Below are positions 14,417-22,949 of a DNA stretch of 24,040 nucleotides, piece by piece; positions within the stretch are counted from its first letter, which is position 1; each line of letters begins with the position of its first letter. The notes below the pieces were generated by a model that worked only from the letters and a program-made list of their open reading frames with translations, searched no databases and had not been told where the DNA came from. Source of the stretch: a virus; IMG/VR virus record IMGVR_UViG_3300005912_000055, positions 1 to 24,040 of that record; one strand, given 5' to 3'. Position numbers and translations under genes: made by a program.

Positions 14417-17400
14417 TGAAAATTTATAATAAAATAGTTTATGATATAAATAATAATATTATAGAAGAAGATTCTTATGAATATCATGGTCAGATAACTC
14501 AAGCTGGTGGAGATACAATAAAAAAAATTATTGTTGTTGCAGCAGTGGTTGCAGTAGGAGTTGTATTATTTAGTGCTGGTGGTCCTTTAGCTGGAAGTTT
14601 TAGTAAAATTAGTTTTAAAAAAATGGGTATGAACCTATTAGTTTCAGTTGGTTCATCTATTATTGGTGGTGTAGTAGGTCAAAAACTTGCACCTAAAATT
14701 GATCCACCAAACTTTGGTACCACTTTAGAATCAGGAATTACAGTTTCAGCAAAAGCACCTACTCAACCTTATAGAGTTATTTATGGTTCATCAAGAGTTG
14801 GTGGAACTATTGTTTATGCAGAAACTACTGCTGATAGTAATCAATATTTACATATGATTATTGTATTAGCTGGTCATGAAGTAGATGATATACCTACAAT
14901 TTATTTTAATGATGATGCTGTTGCTTTAGAAACACTTTCAAGTGATAGTAATGGTATTCCTGTTTATACTCCTACAAGTGTTGATCAATATAGTGGCAAA
15001 CTTATTGTAAAGAAACATTTTGGAGATCCTGCACAATTAGCAGATGCAAATTTAGTAGCAGATGTTACTCAATGGACAGTAGATCATAAAATTAGTGGTA
15101 AAGCATATTTATATGTTAAATTAACATTTGATAGTGATGTATTCACAAATGGTGTACCTAATATATCTGCAATAACTAAAGGAAAAAAATGTTATGATCC
15201 AAGAGCAACTAGCTTTACTGCTTCTTCTGGCACTGTATCTACATCTAATAATACTATTACCCTTTCTTCACATGGACTTTCTACTTTTGACAGGGCTACT
15301 TATGATGCTAATAGTAATACTGTTATTGGTGGTCTAACTGATGATGCAACTTATTATGTAATTAAAGTAGATGCTAATACAATTAAATTAGCAACTAACT
15401 ATGCAAACTGTGTTGCAGGAACTGAAATTAGTTTAATTTCTGTAGCAGGAAGTACAACGCAAAAATTTAATTTTGCAACTTTTACTGATAATCCTGTTTT
15501 AGTTTTAAGAGATTATTTAAAAGATTCTATTTATGGATTAAAAACTGGAGATGATGAAATTAATGATACTAATTTTATAGCATCAGCAAACACCTGTGAT
15601 GAAGTTGTAACAGTAACTAATCCATCAGGAACAGAAAAAAGATTCACTTGTAATGGTAGCTTTCAGTTATCACAAACTCCCAAAATTATTATAGAAAATT
15701 TATTAACTACAATGGGTGGTGGTTTAATTTATTCTAATGGAATGTTTAAAGTAGTTCCAGCAACATATATTAGTCCAATAGTTACTCTTAATGAAAATAA
15801 TTTAAGAAGTGGTATTGCTATTAATACTAGAGTTAGTAAAAAAGAAATATTTAATGCTGTTAAAGGATTATATTCTGAACCAGCTAATGATTATCAACCA
15901 CAAAATTATCCTATTTTAACTAATTCAAGTTATGAAACAGAAGATAATAATGAAAGAATTTATGCTGAATTTGATTATCCATTTACTAATTCAAGCAGAA
16001 CTTGTCAAAGATTATCCAAAATACAATTATTAAAAGTTAGACAACAAATATCTTGTTCTGCTAACTTTGATATGACTGCTTTCAAATTAAATGTAGGTGA
16101 TACAGTTTATATTACTAATGCAAGAATGGGTTGGACAAATAAAACTTTTCAAGTACACGATTGGAGTTTTTCCATGCAAGGAGATGATGGAGCATTGGAA
16201 ATTGCTTGTCAGTTTAAAGAAACTGCTTCTGCTATATATGATTTTGCTACAGAAAATTATACAACTATTTCAAGTGGTAAAGCTACAAATTTACCCAAAT
16301 CAACATCAGTTTCTGCACCAACAGCAATTACTTTAAGTGATGAATTGGTTTCTTATAATGATGGAACTGTAATTGTAAAATTGGTTATTGAATTAACTGC
16401 GGCAACAGATAATTTTACAGAATTATATGAAATAGAAATTAAACAATTAACGGATACAGATGGAGTTGCTGTTAGTGATGATTTTAAACAAATTGGTAGA
16501 GGTGCTAGAACTAAATACGAATTTTTAAATGTAATAGATAGAGCAAGTTATCAAGTAAGAGCAAGAGGTGTAAATATTTATGGAGTTAATTCTTCAACTA
16601 TAACTGCAGATCATACTGTTATTGGTTTATCTGCTCCACCACCTAATGTTGAAAATTTTGCTTGTAATATTGTTGGACAAGATGCTTTTTTAAGCTGGGA
16701 TCCAGTTGATGTTTTAGATTTAAGTTATTATGTAGTCAATTTTTCAAGTGTAACTTCTGGTGCTGAATGGTCAAACTCTGTTCCATTAATTACAAAAATT
16801 TCAAGACCTGGAACTTCTGTAACTGTACCAGCTAGAGTTGGTTCATATTTAATTAAAGCAGTAGATAAATTAGGTGGCTTTAGTATTGATGCAACAGTAA
16901 TAGCAACTAATATTGCTTCAATAGGTAACTTTAATGCAATTACCACAAATACACAAAACCCTGAATTTACAGGAGATAAAACAAATGTAGTTAAAGGTAC
17001 TGATGATGGAATTAATTATTATTTAACTTTAGATTCAACAGAACAATTTGATTCTGCAGTTGGTAATTTTGATTCAGAAACTTCACATAATTTTGATGGT
17101 GGTACTTTAGATAATAATGTTGTTGCTTCAGGAACTTATCTTTTTAGTAGCTTACCTATTGATATTGGTTCTGCATTTACTGCAAGAATAACTGCAAATA
17201 TTACTCAAACATCAACAGATAGAGATAGATTATTTGATAATATAAGTGGTTTATTTGATGATCAAGTATCTAACTTTGATGGAGATGCACCATCTAATTG
17301 TAGATCAATTATACAGATTTCTACATCAGATGATAATATTGCCTATACAGCTTTTAGAAATTTTAGCGTTGGAGATTACACGGCAAGATATTATAAATTT

Positions 17401-17706
17401 CAATTATTAATGCAATCAGACGATTTAGGTTCTACACCTTTAGTTTCTGTTTTAAGTATTCAAGTTGATATGGAAGATAGATTAACTTCTGAAAGCAATA
17501 TTAGTAGTGGAACTTCAATATATACTGTTACTTTTCCTATTACTTATAAAATTGTACCAGCACTTGGAGTTACAGCACAAAATATGACGACAGGAGACGT
17601 ATATGAAATAACAAACAAATCAACAACTGGTTTTCAAATCGCATTTACTAATTCAGGTAGTTCAGGAGTTTCAAGAACATTTGATTATTTAGCAAAAGGA
17701 TATTGA
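14416..17706 (+). CDS. Central tail hub / host-specificity protein, lambda J-like, with inserted domain
   Basis: 1096 residues from a GTG overlapping the previous stop. Order: N-terminal lead (1-35); two Gly-rich hydrophobic segments (about 36-58 and 70-92) resembling the end of lambda gpI, so the gpI function may be fused; the hub domains (about 100-615) with PYRVIYGSSRVGGT and, near 356-366, TDNPVLVLRDYL; two fibronectin III-like domains (about 632-835), the second with AFLSWDPVDVLDLSYYVV; and a C-terminal beta region (836-1096) ending in a putative tip. Between KCYDPR (259-263) and the NPVLVLRDYL helix a beta module of about 90 residues is inserted (GGLTDDATYYVIKVDANTIKLA). In J-like proteins these two conserved stretches are close together. 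The protein closes the tail tube and probably contacts the host envelope. Confidence 0.92.
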   Translation: MKIYNKIVYDINNNIIEEDSYEYHGQITQAGGDTIKKIIVVAAVVAVGVVLFSAGGPLAGSFSKISFKKMGMNLLVSVGSSIIGGVVGQKLAPKIDPPNFGTTLESGITVSAKAPTQPYRVIYGSSRVGGTIVYAETTADSNQYLHMIIVLAGHEVDDIPTIYFNDDAVALETLSSDSNGIPVYTPTSVDQYSGKLIVKKHFGDPAQLADANLVADVTQWTVDHKISGKAYLYVKLTFDSDVFTNGVPNISAITKGKKCYDPRATSFTASSGTVSTSNNTITLSSHGLSTFDRATYDANSNTVIGGLTDDATYYVIKVDANTIKLATNYANCVAGTEISLISVAGSTTQKFNFATFTDNPVLVLRDYLKDSIYGLKTGDDEINDTNFIASANTCDEVVTVTNPSGTEKRFTCNGSFQLSQTPKIIIENLLTTMGGGLIYSNGMFKVVPATYISPIVTLNENNLRSGIAINTRVSKKEIFNAVKGLYSEPANDYQPQNYPILTNSSYETEDNNERIYAEFDYPFTNSSRTCQRLSKIQLLKVRQQISCSANFDMTAFKLNVGDTVYITNARMGWTNKTFQVHDWSFSMQGDDGALEIACQFKETASAIYDFATENYTTISSGKATNLPKSTSVSAPTAITLSDELVSYNDGTVIVKLVIELTAATDNFTELYEIEIKQLTDTDGVAVSDDFKQIGRGARTKYEFLNVIDRASYQVRARGVNIYGVNSSTITADHTVIGLSAPPPNVENFACNIVGQDAFLSWDPVDVLDLSYYVVNFSSVTSGAEWSNSVPLITKISRPGTSVTVPARVGSYLIKAVDKLGGFSIDATVIATNIASIGNFNAITTNTQNPEFTGDKTNVVKGTDDGINYYLTLDSTEQFDSAVGNFDSETSHNFDGGTLDNNVVASGTYLFSSLPIDIGSAFTARITANITQTSTDRDRLFDNISGLFDDQVSNFDGDAPSNCRSIIQISTSDDNIAYTAFRNFSVGDYTARYYKFQLLMQSDDLGSTPLVSVLSIQVDMEDRLTSESNISSGTSIYTVTFPITYKIVPALGVTAQNMTTGDVYEITNKSTTGFQIAFTNSGSSGVSRTFDYLAKGY

Positions 17707-17753
17707 TTAATTAAATTAACTATGATAAAGGGATAACAAAGGTAATATAAAAT

Positions 17754-18863
17754 ATGGCAATTCACGATTACGTAATATCGAATCAGGGCTTTCCTGCATT
17801 TCGTTCTGATTTAAATGATGTACTTCAAGCAATAGTATCAAACAATTCAAATGCTACTGCACCAGCTACAACTTATGCTTATCAAATGTGGTATGAAACA
17901 GATACCAATAATTGGTATATGCGTAATGCTGATAATGATGCTTGGATAACTTTAGCAACATTTAATCAAGTTACTGATACAGTAAATTTTATAGATTCAT
18001 CTACAACAATTGTAGGTATATCTACATCAGCAACTGCTACAGTTTTAACATTAGCTGATGGATCAGTTGCCATTAATCCGGCAGGTTATGTTTCAGTTGG
18101 TGGTGCTGCAACACAAGCTGGAGAAATAAGATTTTTAGAAGATACTGATGATGGTTCGAATTATATTGCTTTAAGAGCAGGTACTATTGGTGCAAATGTA
18201 ACATTTATTTTACCAACAGCAGATGGAACTTCAGGACAATTTTTACAAACAGACGCTAGTGGAAATCTATCTTTTGCAACAGCAAGTACAGGTGCAGCAG
18301 GTTCTACTACTCAAATTCAATATAATAATGCAGGTTCTTTTGCAGGTGATGTAGATTTAGTATGGACTGCAGGAACAGGATTAATAATTAATTCAGAAAA
18401 AGAATTAAGATTATCAGATGCAGATGATTCAGCTTATGTAGGTTTAAAATCTGCGGCAACAGTTTCAAGTTCTTATACATTAACACTACCAGCAGCAACA
18501 GGTACAGCAGATCAAGTATTAACAACTAATGGTTCAGGGGTTTTATCTTTTGTTGATAATTCAGGTGGAACATCTTGGCAATCTGTTAAAACTGGTGCTT
18601 ATACAGCAGTAGCAGGAGATGGTGTATTTGTAAATACAACAGATTCAGCATTTACAGTAACACTTCCAGCTTCACCTACTATTGGAGATGAAGTTTCATT
18701 TGTTGATTATGCAGGAACTTTTGATTCAAATAATTTAACTGTCGGAAGAAATTCTCAAAAAATTCAAGGTGCAGAAGCAGATCTAACAGTAGCAACTGAA
18801 AGAGCAGGCTTTACTTTAGCCTTTACAGACGCAACTCAAGGTTGGCTTCTAAAAAATAATTAA
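17754..18863 (+). CDS. Tail fibre protein
   Basis: 369 residues. The N-terminus (FRSDLNDVLQAIVSNNSNAT, then YAYQMWYETDTNNWYMRNADNDAWI) is a familiar attachment module of marine phage fibres. The shaft (about 85-265) has repeated short units such as YNNAGSF, LPTADGTSGQFLQTDASGNLSF and LPAATGTADQVLTTNGSGVLSF. The C-terminal domain (about 275-369) starts WQSVKTGAYTAVAGDGVFVNTT and ends GWLLKNN, a beta-rich tip probably binding a surface glycan. A 47-nt gap after the hub gene has AAAGG ahead of the ATG. Its C-terminal domain is unrelated to the propeller proteins that follow. Confidence 0.88.
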   Translation: MAIHDYVISNQGFPAFRSDLNDVLQAIVSNNSNATAPATTYAYQMWYETDTNNWYMRNADNDAWITLATFNQVTDTVNFIDSSTTIVGISTSATATVLTLADGSVAINPAGYVSVGGAATQAGEIRFLEDTDDGSNYIALRAGTIGANVTFILPTADGTSGQFLQTDASGNLSFATASTGAAGSTTQIQYNNAGSFAGDVDLVWTAGTGLIINSEKELRLSDADDSAYVGLKSAATVSSSYTLTLPAATGTADQVLTTNGSGVLSFVDNSGGTSWQSVKTGAYTAVAGDGVFVNTTDSAFTVTLPASPTIGDEVSFVDYAGTFDSNNLTVGRNSQKIQGAEADLTVATERAGFTLAFTDATQGWLLKNN

Positions 18864-18871
18864 GGAGTTCA

Positions 18872-19801
18872 ATGAGTACATTCAAAAATATTAGAGGGAA
18901 GGCGATTAAATCCCTAGCCTCTGATCCCTCACCAGTTTCTAATGGAGACATTTGGTATAACTCAACTTCACAAACATTAAAAGGTGTGGTGCCAGTTTCT
19001 GCATGGTCTAGTGGTGGAAATTTAGGTACGGGTAGAAGAATTTTAGGTAGAGCAGGAGTAGTTTCAGCTGGTCTTGCAATGGGTGGAGTAAGTCCCCCTG
19101 GATCACCTTCAAATCTCACAGAAGAATATAACGGTACGGCTTGGACAGGTGGTGGAAATATGGCTACAGCACAACATGGTTTAGCCTCAGATGGAACTCA
19201 AACAGCAGCATACGCTGCAGGAGGAGCTGATGTTCCAGCTCCAGCAGTTTCACAAGAGTATAATGGTTCATCTTGGACAGCAGGAAATAATGTCCAAACT
19301 GCAAGAAGGTATCCAGTAGGAACAGGAACTCAAACTGCTGGTTTAATTTTTGGAGGAGTGGGATCATCAGCAACAGAAACATATGATGGAACAAATTGGA
19401 CTTCAGTTAGTAGTATGAATACTGCAAGATCTGAATTTGCGGGAGCAGGAACTCAAACAGCGACAGTTGGTTTTGGAGCACCAACAGCCACCGAAGATTG
19501 GAATGGTTCGTCTTGGACAACTGGAAATAATTTAACATACTCAACATATGGAAATGCAGGATCAGGTAATCAAACAGATGCTCTTTCAGCTGGAGGTCCA
19601 ACAGGTGTATCCACTACAGCTATTTATGATGGCACTAATTGGTCAAGCAATCCATCATTGGCAACAGGAAGAAGCGGAGCAGGAGGAGCAGGATCTTCAA
19701 CTACTGATAGTATGGTATTTGGTGGGAATATACCTCCAAACACAACTGCAACCGAAGAATTTACAGCAACAGCTACAACAAAAACATTTACAACAAGTTA
19801 A
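18872..19801 (+). CDS. Kelch-like beta-propeller fibre protein 1 (one six-bladed propeller)
   Basis: 309 residues. An N-terminal adaptor (about 1-43) with DIWYNSTSQTLKG is shared with the two later propeller proteins. The rest is six repeats of about 40-45 residues: a strand ending in GG (AMGG, AAGG, FGG, FGAP, AGG, FGG), then E-(E/T)-Y-(N/D)-G-(T/S)-x-W-(T/S), a GGNM/GNNL-type turn, and usually GTQTA. The first half-blade (AWSSGGNLGTG) and the last EEF strand could close the ring by the velcro mode. It ends KTFTTS. The proteins are probably receptor-binding tips or a virion adhesin; no catalytic residues are seen. AAGGAG lies 4-5 nt before the ATG. Confidence 0.85.
   Translation: MSTFKNIRGKAIKSLASDPSPVSNGDIWYNSTSQTLKGVVPVSAWSSGGNLGTGRRILGRAGVVSAGLAMGGVSPPGSPSNLTEEYNGTAWTGGGNMATAQHGLASDGTQTAAYAAGGADVPAPAVSQEYNGSSWTAGNNVQTARRYPVGTGTQTAGLIFGGVGSSATETYDGTNWTSVSSMNTARSEFAGAGTQTATVGFGAPTATEDWNGSSWTTGNNLTYSTYGNAGSGNQTDALSAGGPTGVSTTAIYDGTNWSSNPSLATGRSGAGGAGSSTTDSMVFGGNIPPNTTATEEFTATATTKTFTTS
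19001..19774 (+). repeat. Propeller domain P1, six Kelch-like blades
   Basis: Six protein repeats; the DNA repeats are also similar, with GGAACTCAAAC-type cores recurring (for example near 19195, 19325 and 19448), which keeps the copies available for recombination with P2A, P2B and P3. Confidence 0.8.
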
Positions 19802-19803
19802 TT

Positions 19804-21579
19804 ATGACAACTTACAAAGAATTATTTGGAAAATATGTTAAAGTTGTAAGTAGTGATCCTACTGATGCAGGAGCAGAAGGACAGATCTGGTACAACTCAA
19901 CATCTGGAACTTTTAAAACGGTTCTAGCTGTTGGTGCATGGTCTGCTGGTGGGGATTTGGGAACAAGTAGATATAGTTTAGGAGGAGCAGGTACTCAAAC
20001 AGCAGGAATTGTTTTTGGTGGCTATCCTTATACGACAGCAACAGAAGAATATAACGGATCGGCTTGGACAGGTGGTGGATCCCTAAACTCGCCAAGACAA
20101 AAAATAATGGGAATAGGAACTCAAACAGCTGCTATAGCAGCTGGAGGATATAATCCTGGAGTTAGAGATCTTTCAGAAACCTATAATGGAACTTCTTGGT
20201 CAGAAGGAAATAATATGACTACAGGTAAATCACATAGCAAAGGAGCTGGCACAGAATCAACAGGTATAGTTACTGGAGGTCTTAGTCCATCAGTATCAGA
20301 TACTAATACAACTAATGTATATAATGGAACTTCTTGGACAGCTGGTGGTACTTTAGGAACGACAAGATCGGCTAATGCTTTAGCTGGAAATTCAACAACA
20401 GGACTTACTTTTGGTGGTACAACCACATCTGCTGCTACTGAAGAATATAATGGATCTAGTTGGACAGGTGGTGGAAATATGAATACAGGAAGAGAAAATT
20501 TAGCAGGAAGAGGAACACAAACGGCAGCAATAGCGTTTGGTGGTAATGCTCCTGGTATTACAGCTGTAACAGAAACATACGATGGTTCATCTTGGTCAAA
20601 TACTACTTCAATGGGAACAGCTACAACTAATCATGCTGGTAGTGGGACAACTTCAGCAGCATTTGCAGCAGGGGGTCAACCAGATACAAATAAAACAGAA
20701 GAATTTAATTACTCAATCTACTCACCTGTAGCTGCAACATGGGCTAGTGGTGGGAATTTAGTTGCAGGACAAAGGAATGGTGTAACATTCGGAATACAAA
20801 CTGCAGCAATTTTTGCAGGAGGTCACACACCTGCAGGAACATCACTTAATTCAGAAACATATGATGGTACTACTTGGTCAGAAGGAAATAACTTAGGTTC
20901 AATTGCGGACTATGCCGCAGCAGCTGGAACTTCAACAGCGGGATTAGCTTTTGGAGGAGCTCCTTTTACTGTTAAAACACAATCATACAATGGAACATCA
21001 TGGTCAGAGGTTAATGAATTAACTACTGGACGAACTGATATTGGTGGTTCAGGAACTCAAACGGCAGCATTGGCTGCAGGTGGAGCTACTCCAGGGTATG
21101 TAGCTAGTAATCTTTCAGAAGAATGGGACGGAACTAACTGGAGTGAAGGAAATAATTTAGGAACGGCTAGATATAAACCAACTCAATTTGGAACTCAAAC
21201 AGCATCAGTTACAGTAGGCGGAGATACAGGTCCTGCTAATGTGAATAATGTAGAAGAATATGATGGTACTTCTTGGACAGCAGCAACAGTTTACCCTTCA
21301 ACATTAACATATGCAGCTTCAGCAGGAACTCAAACAGCAGGATTAGTTTTTTTAGGAGACATTGGTGTCGGTTATGGTGCTACATCAAATACTTATAATG
21401 GTACAAGTTGGGCAGCAAGTGCAGCTTTAGCGAACGCTGGAGGTAATACAGAGGGTTGTGGAACAGGGGCTTTGGCTCTAGCAGCATCAGGGGGTCCTTT
21501 GGCTGGAAGAACATCTGGTTCAGAAGAATATACAGGCGAAATAACTGCATTAGATTACAAAACACTAACAACAAGTTGA
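19804..21579 (+). CDS. Kelch-like beta-propeller fibre protein 2 (two six-bladed propellers)
   Basis: 591 residues, about twice the size of its neighbours. It has the same adaptor (EGQIWYNSTSGTFKTV, up to about residue 44), then propeller A (about 45-302, six GG strands), a linker (NYSIYSPVAAT, about 302-312) and propeller B (about 312-575, six more, the fifth with LGD in place of GG), then ALDYKTLTTS. Start: the ATG lies 2 nt after the stop of protein 1, with no Shine-Dalgarno sequence, so translation probably depends on reinitiation. Linker and second propeller look like an internal duplication or a fusion of two single-propeller genes. The role is presumably the same as protein 1, with two binding heads. 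Confidence 0.85.
   Translation: MTTYKELFGKYVKVVSSDPTDAGAEGQIWYNSTSGTFKTVLAVGAWSAGGDLGTSRYSLGGAGTQTAGIVFGGYPYTTATEEYNGSAWTGGGSLNSPRQKIMGIGTQTAAIAAGGYNPGVRDLSETYNGTSWSEGNNMTTGKSHSKGAGTESTGIVTGGLSPSVSDTNTTNVYNGTSWTAGGTLGTTRSANALAGNSTTGLTFGGTTTSAATEEYNGSSWTGGGNMNTGRENLAGRGTQTAAIAFGGNAPGITAVTETYDGSSWSNTTSMGTATTNHAGSGTTSAAFAAGGQPDTNKTEEFNYSIYSPVAATWASGGNLVAGQRNGVTFGIQTAAIFAGGHTPAGTSLNSETYDGTTWSEGNNLGSIADYAAAAGTSTAGLAFGGAPFTVKTQSYNGTSWSEVNELTTGRTDIGGSGTQTAALAAGGATPGYVASNLSEEWDGTNWSEGNNLGTARYKPTQFGTQTASVTVGGDTGPANVNNVEEYDGTSWTAATVYPSTLTYAASAGTQTAGLVFLGDIGVGYGATSNTYNGTSWAASAALANAGGNTEGCGTGALALAASGGPLAGRTSGSEEYTGEITALDYKTLTTS
19936..20709 (+). repeat. Propeller domain P2A, six Kelch-like blades
   Basis: Starts AWSAGGDLGTSRY and ends KTEEF. 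GG strands: FGGYP, AAGGY, TGGLS, FGGTT, FGGNA, AAGGQ. Confidence 0.8.
20737..21540 (+). repeat. Propeller domain P2B, six Kelch-like blades
   Basis: Starts TWASGGNLVAGQR and ends GSEEYTGE. GG strands: AGGHT, FGGAP, AAGGA, VGGDT, FLGDI, ASGGP. The opening WASGGN matches that of P3 more closely than those of P1 and P2A. Confidence 0.78.
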
Positions 21580-21604
21580 TAATGAAACAAATTAATAGTA
21601 TAAC
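21576..21604 (+). promoter_or_regulatory. Sigma70-like promoter candidate after propeller gene 2
   Basis: TTGATA (21576-21581) and TATAAC (21599-21604) each match the consensus hexamers in five of six positions and are exactly 17 nt apart. The -35 overlaps the TGA of the propeller gene. A transcript would begin near 21611, directly at the AAAGGAG of the next gene, giving a very short leader. The match is good, but AT-rich sequence makes chance hits common. Confidence 0.42.
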
Positions 21605-21625
21605 AATAACAAAGGAGTAAACATT

Positions 21626-21913
21626 ATGGCACTATTTATATATGGTACTGCTACAAACACTGGAAAAGGATTCTTCACTCATCAAGATAGACAGAATTTT
21701 TATCTTTCAGGTCACCCTGCAAACGTCTGGGTTGTTGGTAACAACGAAAAAGGCGCACTATGGTTAGCTGAAAAGAACGGTGTTGAGAAGACAAAATCAG
21801 AAGCACAGGCTCTTGTTACAGCTGAAGTTGAAGCTGCACAAGCTGCGTGGGATTTATTGTCCGACGAGCAAAAAGCTATGTCACATAGACCTAGTCAAAT
21901 AACACTCCCTTAA
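21626..21913 (+). CDS. Conserved small protein between propeller genes, function unknown
   Basis: 95 residues with the strand-rich start MALFIYGTATNTGKGFFTHQ, then NFYLSGHPANVWVVGNNEKGALWLAE and a helix KSEAQALVTAEVEAAQAAWDLLSDEQK. I recall similar short proteins next to fibre genes of marine phages but cannot name a function. It carries no propeller repeat. Its codons seem less AT-biased than those of the tail genes (for example GCG, GAC, GTC), which could mean a separate history. AAAGGAG lies about 9 nt before the ATG; it is followed by a 10-nt gap to propeller gene 3. It could be a fibre chaperone or an attachment piece. Confidence 0.75.
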   Translation: MALFIYGTATNTGKGFFTHQDRQNFYLSGHPANVWVVGNNEKGALWLAEKNGVEKTKSEAQALVTAEVEAAQAAWDLLSDEQKAMSHRPSQITLP

Positions 21914-21923
21914 GGAATTTATA

Positions 21924-22949
21924 ATGGCTAGCTACAATACAATTAAAGGACTGACAGTTAAATATTTATCAGCAGATCCTGCGAATCCAGAAGATGGACA
22001 GGTATGGTATAATTCTACTACGGGTAATTTGCGTGTTGAGGGTATGGTTTTAGCTGGATCATGGGCATCTGGTGGAAATATGAGTACAGCTAGATATCAA
22101 TTAGGTGGAGCAGGAACTCAAACAGCAGCATTAGCAATTGGAGGTAGCCCTAATGGGTCTTCTTCTACTAGTGCAACAGAAGAATATGGTGGAACTGCTT
22201 GGACAGGGGGTGGAAGTTTACCAGGAGCTATTAGTTATACAGCAGGTTGTGGGACTCAAACAGCAGGATTACAGGCAGGTGGTGCTAATATTCCAGCTTT
22301 TGCATCAACTACAACAAATGAATATGATGGAAGCAGTTGGACAGGAGGTGGAGCTTTAAATACAGCAACAGGAACTACTGGACAATTAATGGGGAGTCAA
22401 ACAGCAGGTTTAATTACAGGCGGAGATATAGTTCCTGGAGTACCTAGAGGAATAGCAAATGTTGAGGAATATAATGGAACAGCTTGGACAGCTGTAACAG
22501 CTTTACCAGCAGTAAGACAAGATCAAGGAACCTCTGGAATACAAACAGCAGCTTTAGTTTTTGGTGGATTACAAGATACTAACCCCGCAACACCTAATAC
22601 TGTGTTAAGCTCAACTTTAGAATATGATGGTTCATCTTGGACAGCAGGAGGAAGTCTACCTGCCGCTAGAAAAAATTTAGGGGGCTCAGGAACCCAAACT
22701 GCAAGTTTAGGGTATGGAGGAAATCCTGGAGCTACTCCTACTAATGTTAATATAACACTAGATTATAATGGGACAGCATGGAGTGTAAATCCAGCAACTT
22801 TGGTAGCTGGAACTCAAAGAGCTGGATATTCAACAACAGCTCCCTCTACAGCTGCAATTATGTTTGGGGGAGTGAATCCATCAATCACAGCGGCTACTGA
22901 AGAATATAATGGTCCAAGCACTCAAATTAAAAACATAACTACAAGTTAA
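21924..22949 (+). CDS. Kelch-like beta-propeller fibre protein 3 (one six-bladed propeller)
   Basis: 341 residues. Adaptor about 1-45 (DGQVWYNSTTGNLRVEGM), then six repeats with GG strands IGGS, AGGA, TGGD, FGGL, YGGN and FGGV, and the short end STQIKNITTS. Loops between blades are longer than in protein 1 (for example GGLQDTNPATPNTVLSS), which accounts for the extra ~30 residues; loops are where binding differences would lie. AAGGAA lies about 8 nt before the ATG. As with its paralogues, no signal peptide or catalytic motif is seen. Confidence 0.85.
   Translation: MASYNTIKGLTVKYLSADPANPEDGQVWYNSTTGNLRVEGMVLAGSWASGGNMSTARYQLGGAGTQTAALAIGGSPNGSSSTSATEEYGGTAWTGGGSLPGAISYTAGCGTQTAGLQAGGANIPAFASTTTNEYDGSSWTGGGALNTATGTTGQLMGSQTAGLITGGDIVPGVPRGIANVEEYNGTAWTAVTALPAVRQDQGTSGIQTAALVFGGLQDTNPATPNTVLSSTLEYDGSSWTAGGSLPAARKNLGGSGTQTASLGYGGNPGATPTNVNITLDYNGTAWSVNPATLVAGTQRAGYSTTAPSTAAIMFGGVNPSITAATEEYNGPSTQIKNITTS
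22059..22910 (+). repeat. Propeller domain P3, six Kelch-like blades
   Basis: Starts SWASGGNMSTARY and ends with an EEYNG strand. It shares GGAGCAGGAACTCAAACAGC-type DNA with P1 and P2A at the first blade. Confidence 0.78.

Noticed and set aside
17703-17726. TTGATT followed by TATGAT before the tail fibre gene, as a promoter
   Set aside because: The spacer is only about 12 nt, far from the 16-18 nt needed.
16097-22359. Overlapping + strand frames in the hub and propeller genes (16097-16336, 19548-19841, 22138-22359)
   Set aside because: Their Gln/Leu/Met-rich translations come from reading the repeated Gly/Thr/Ala codons out of frame; the frames of the named proteins have family motifs throughout.
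18872-22949. Diversity-generating retroelement acting on the propeller genes
   Set aside because: No reverse transcriptase, template repeat or variable repeat with A-directed changes is visible; blade variation looks like repeat divergence. It could still be encoded outside the window.
18872-22949. CRISPR-like array made by recurring GGAACTCAAACAGC-type units
   Set aside because: The units are codons of the GTQTA motif within open reading frames, spacing is irregular at about 120-145 nt, and copies are degenerate at third positions.
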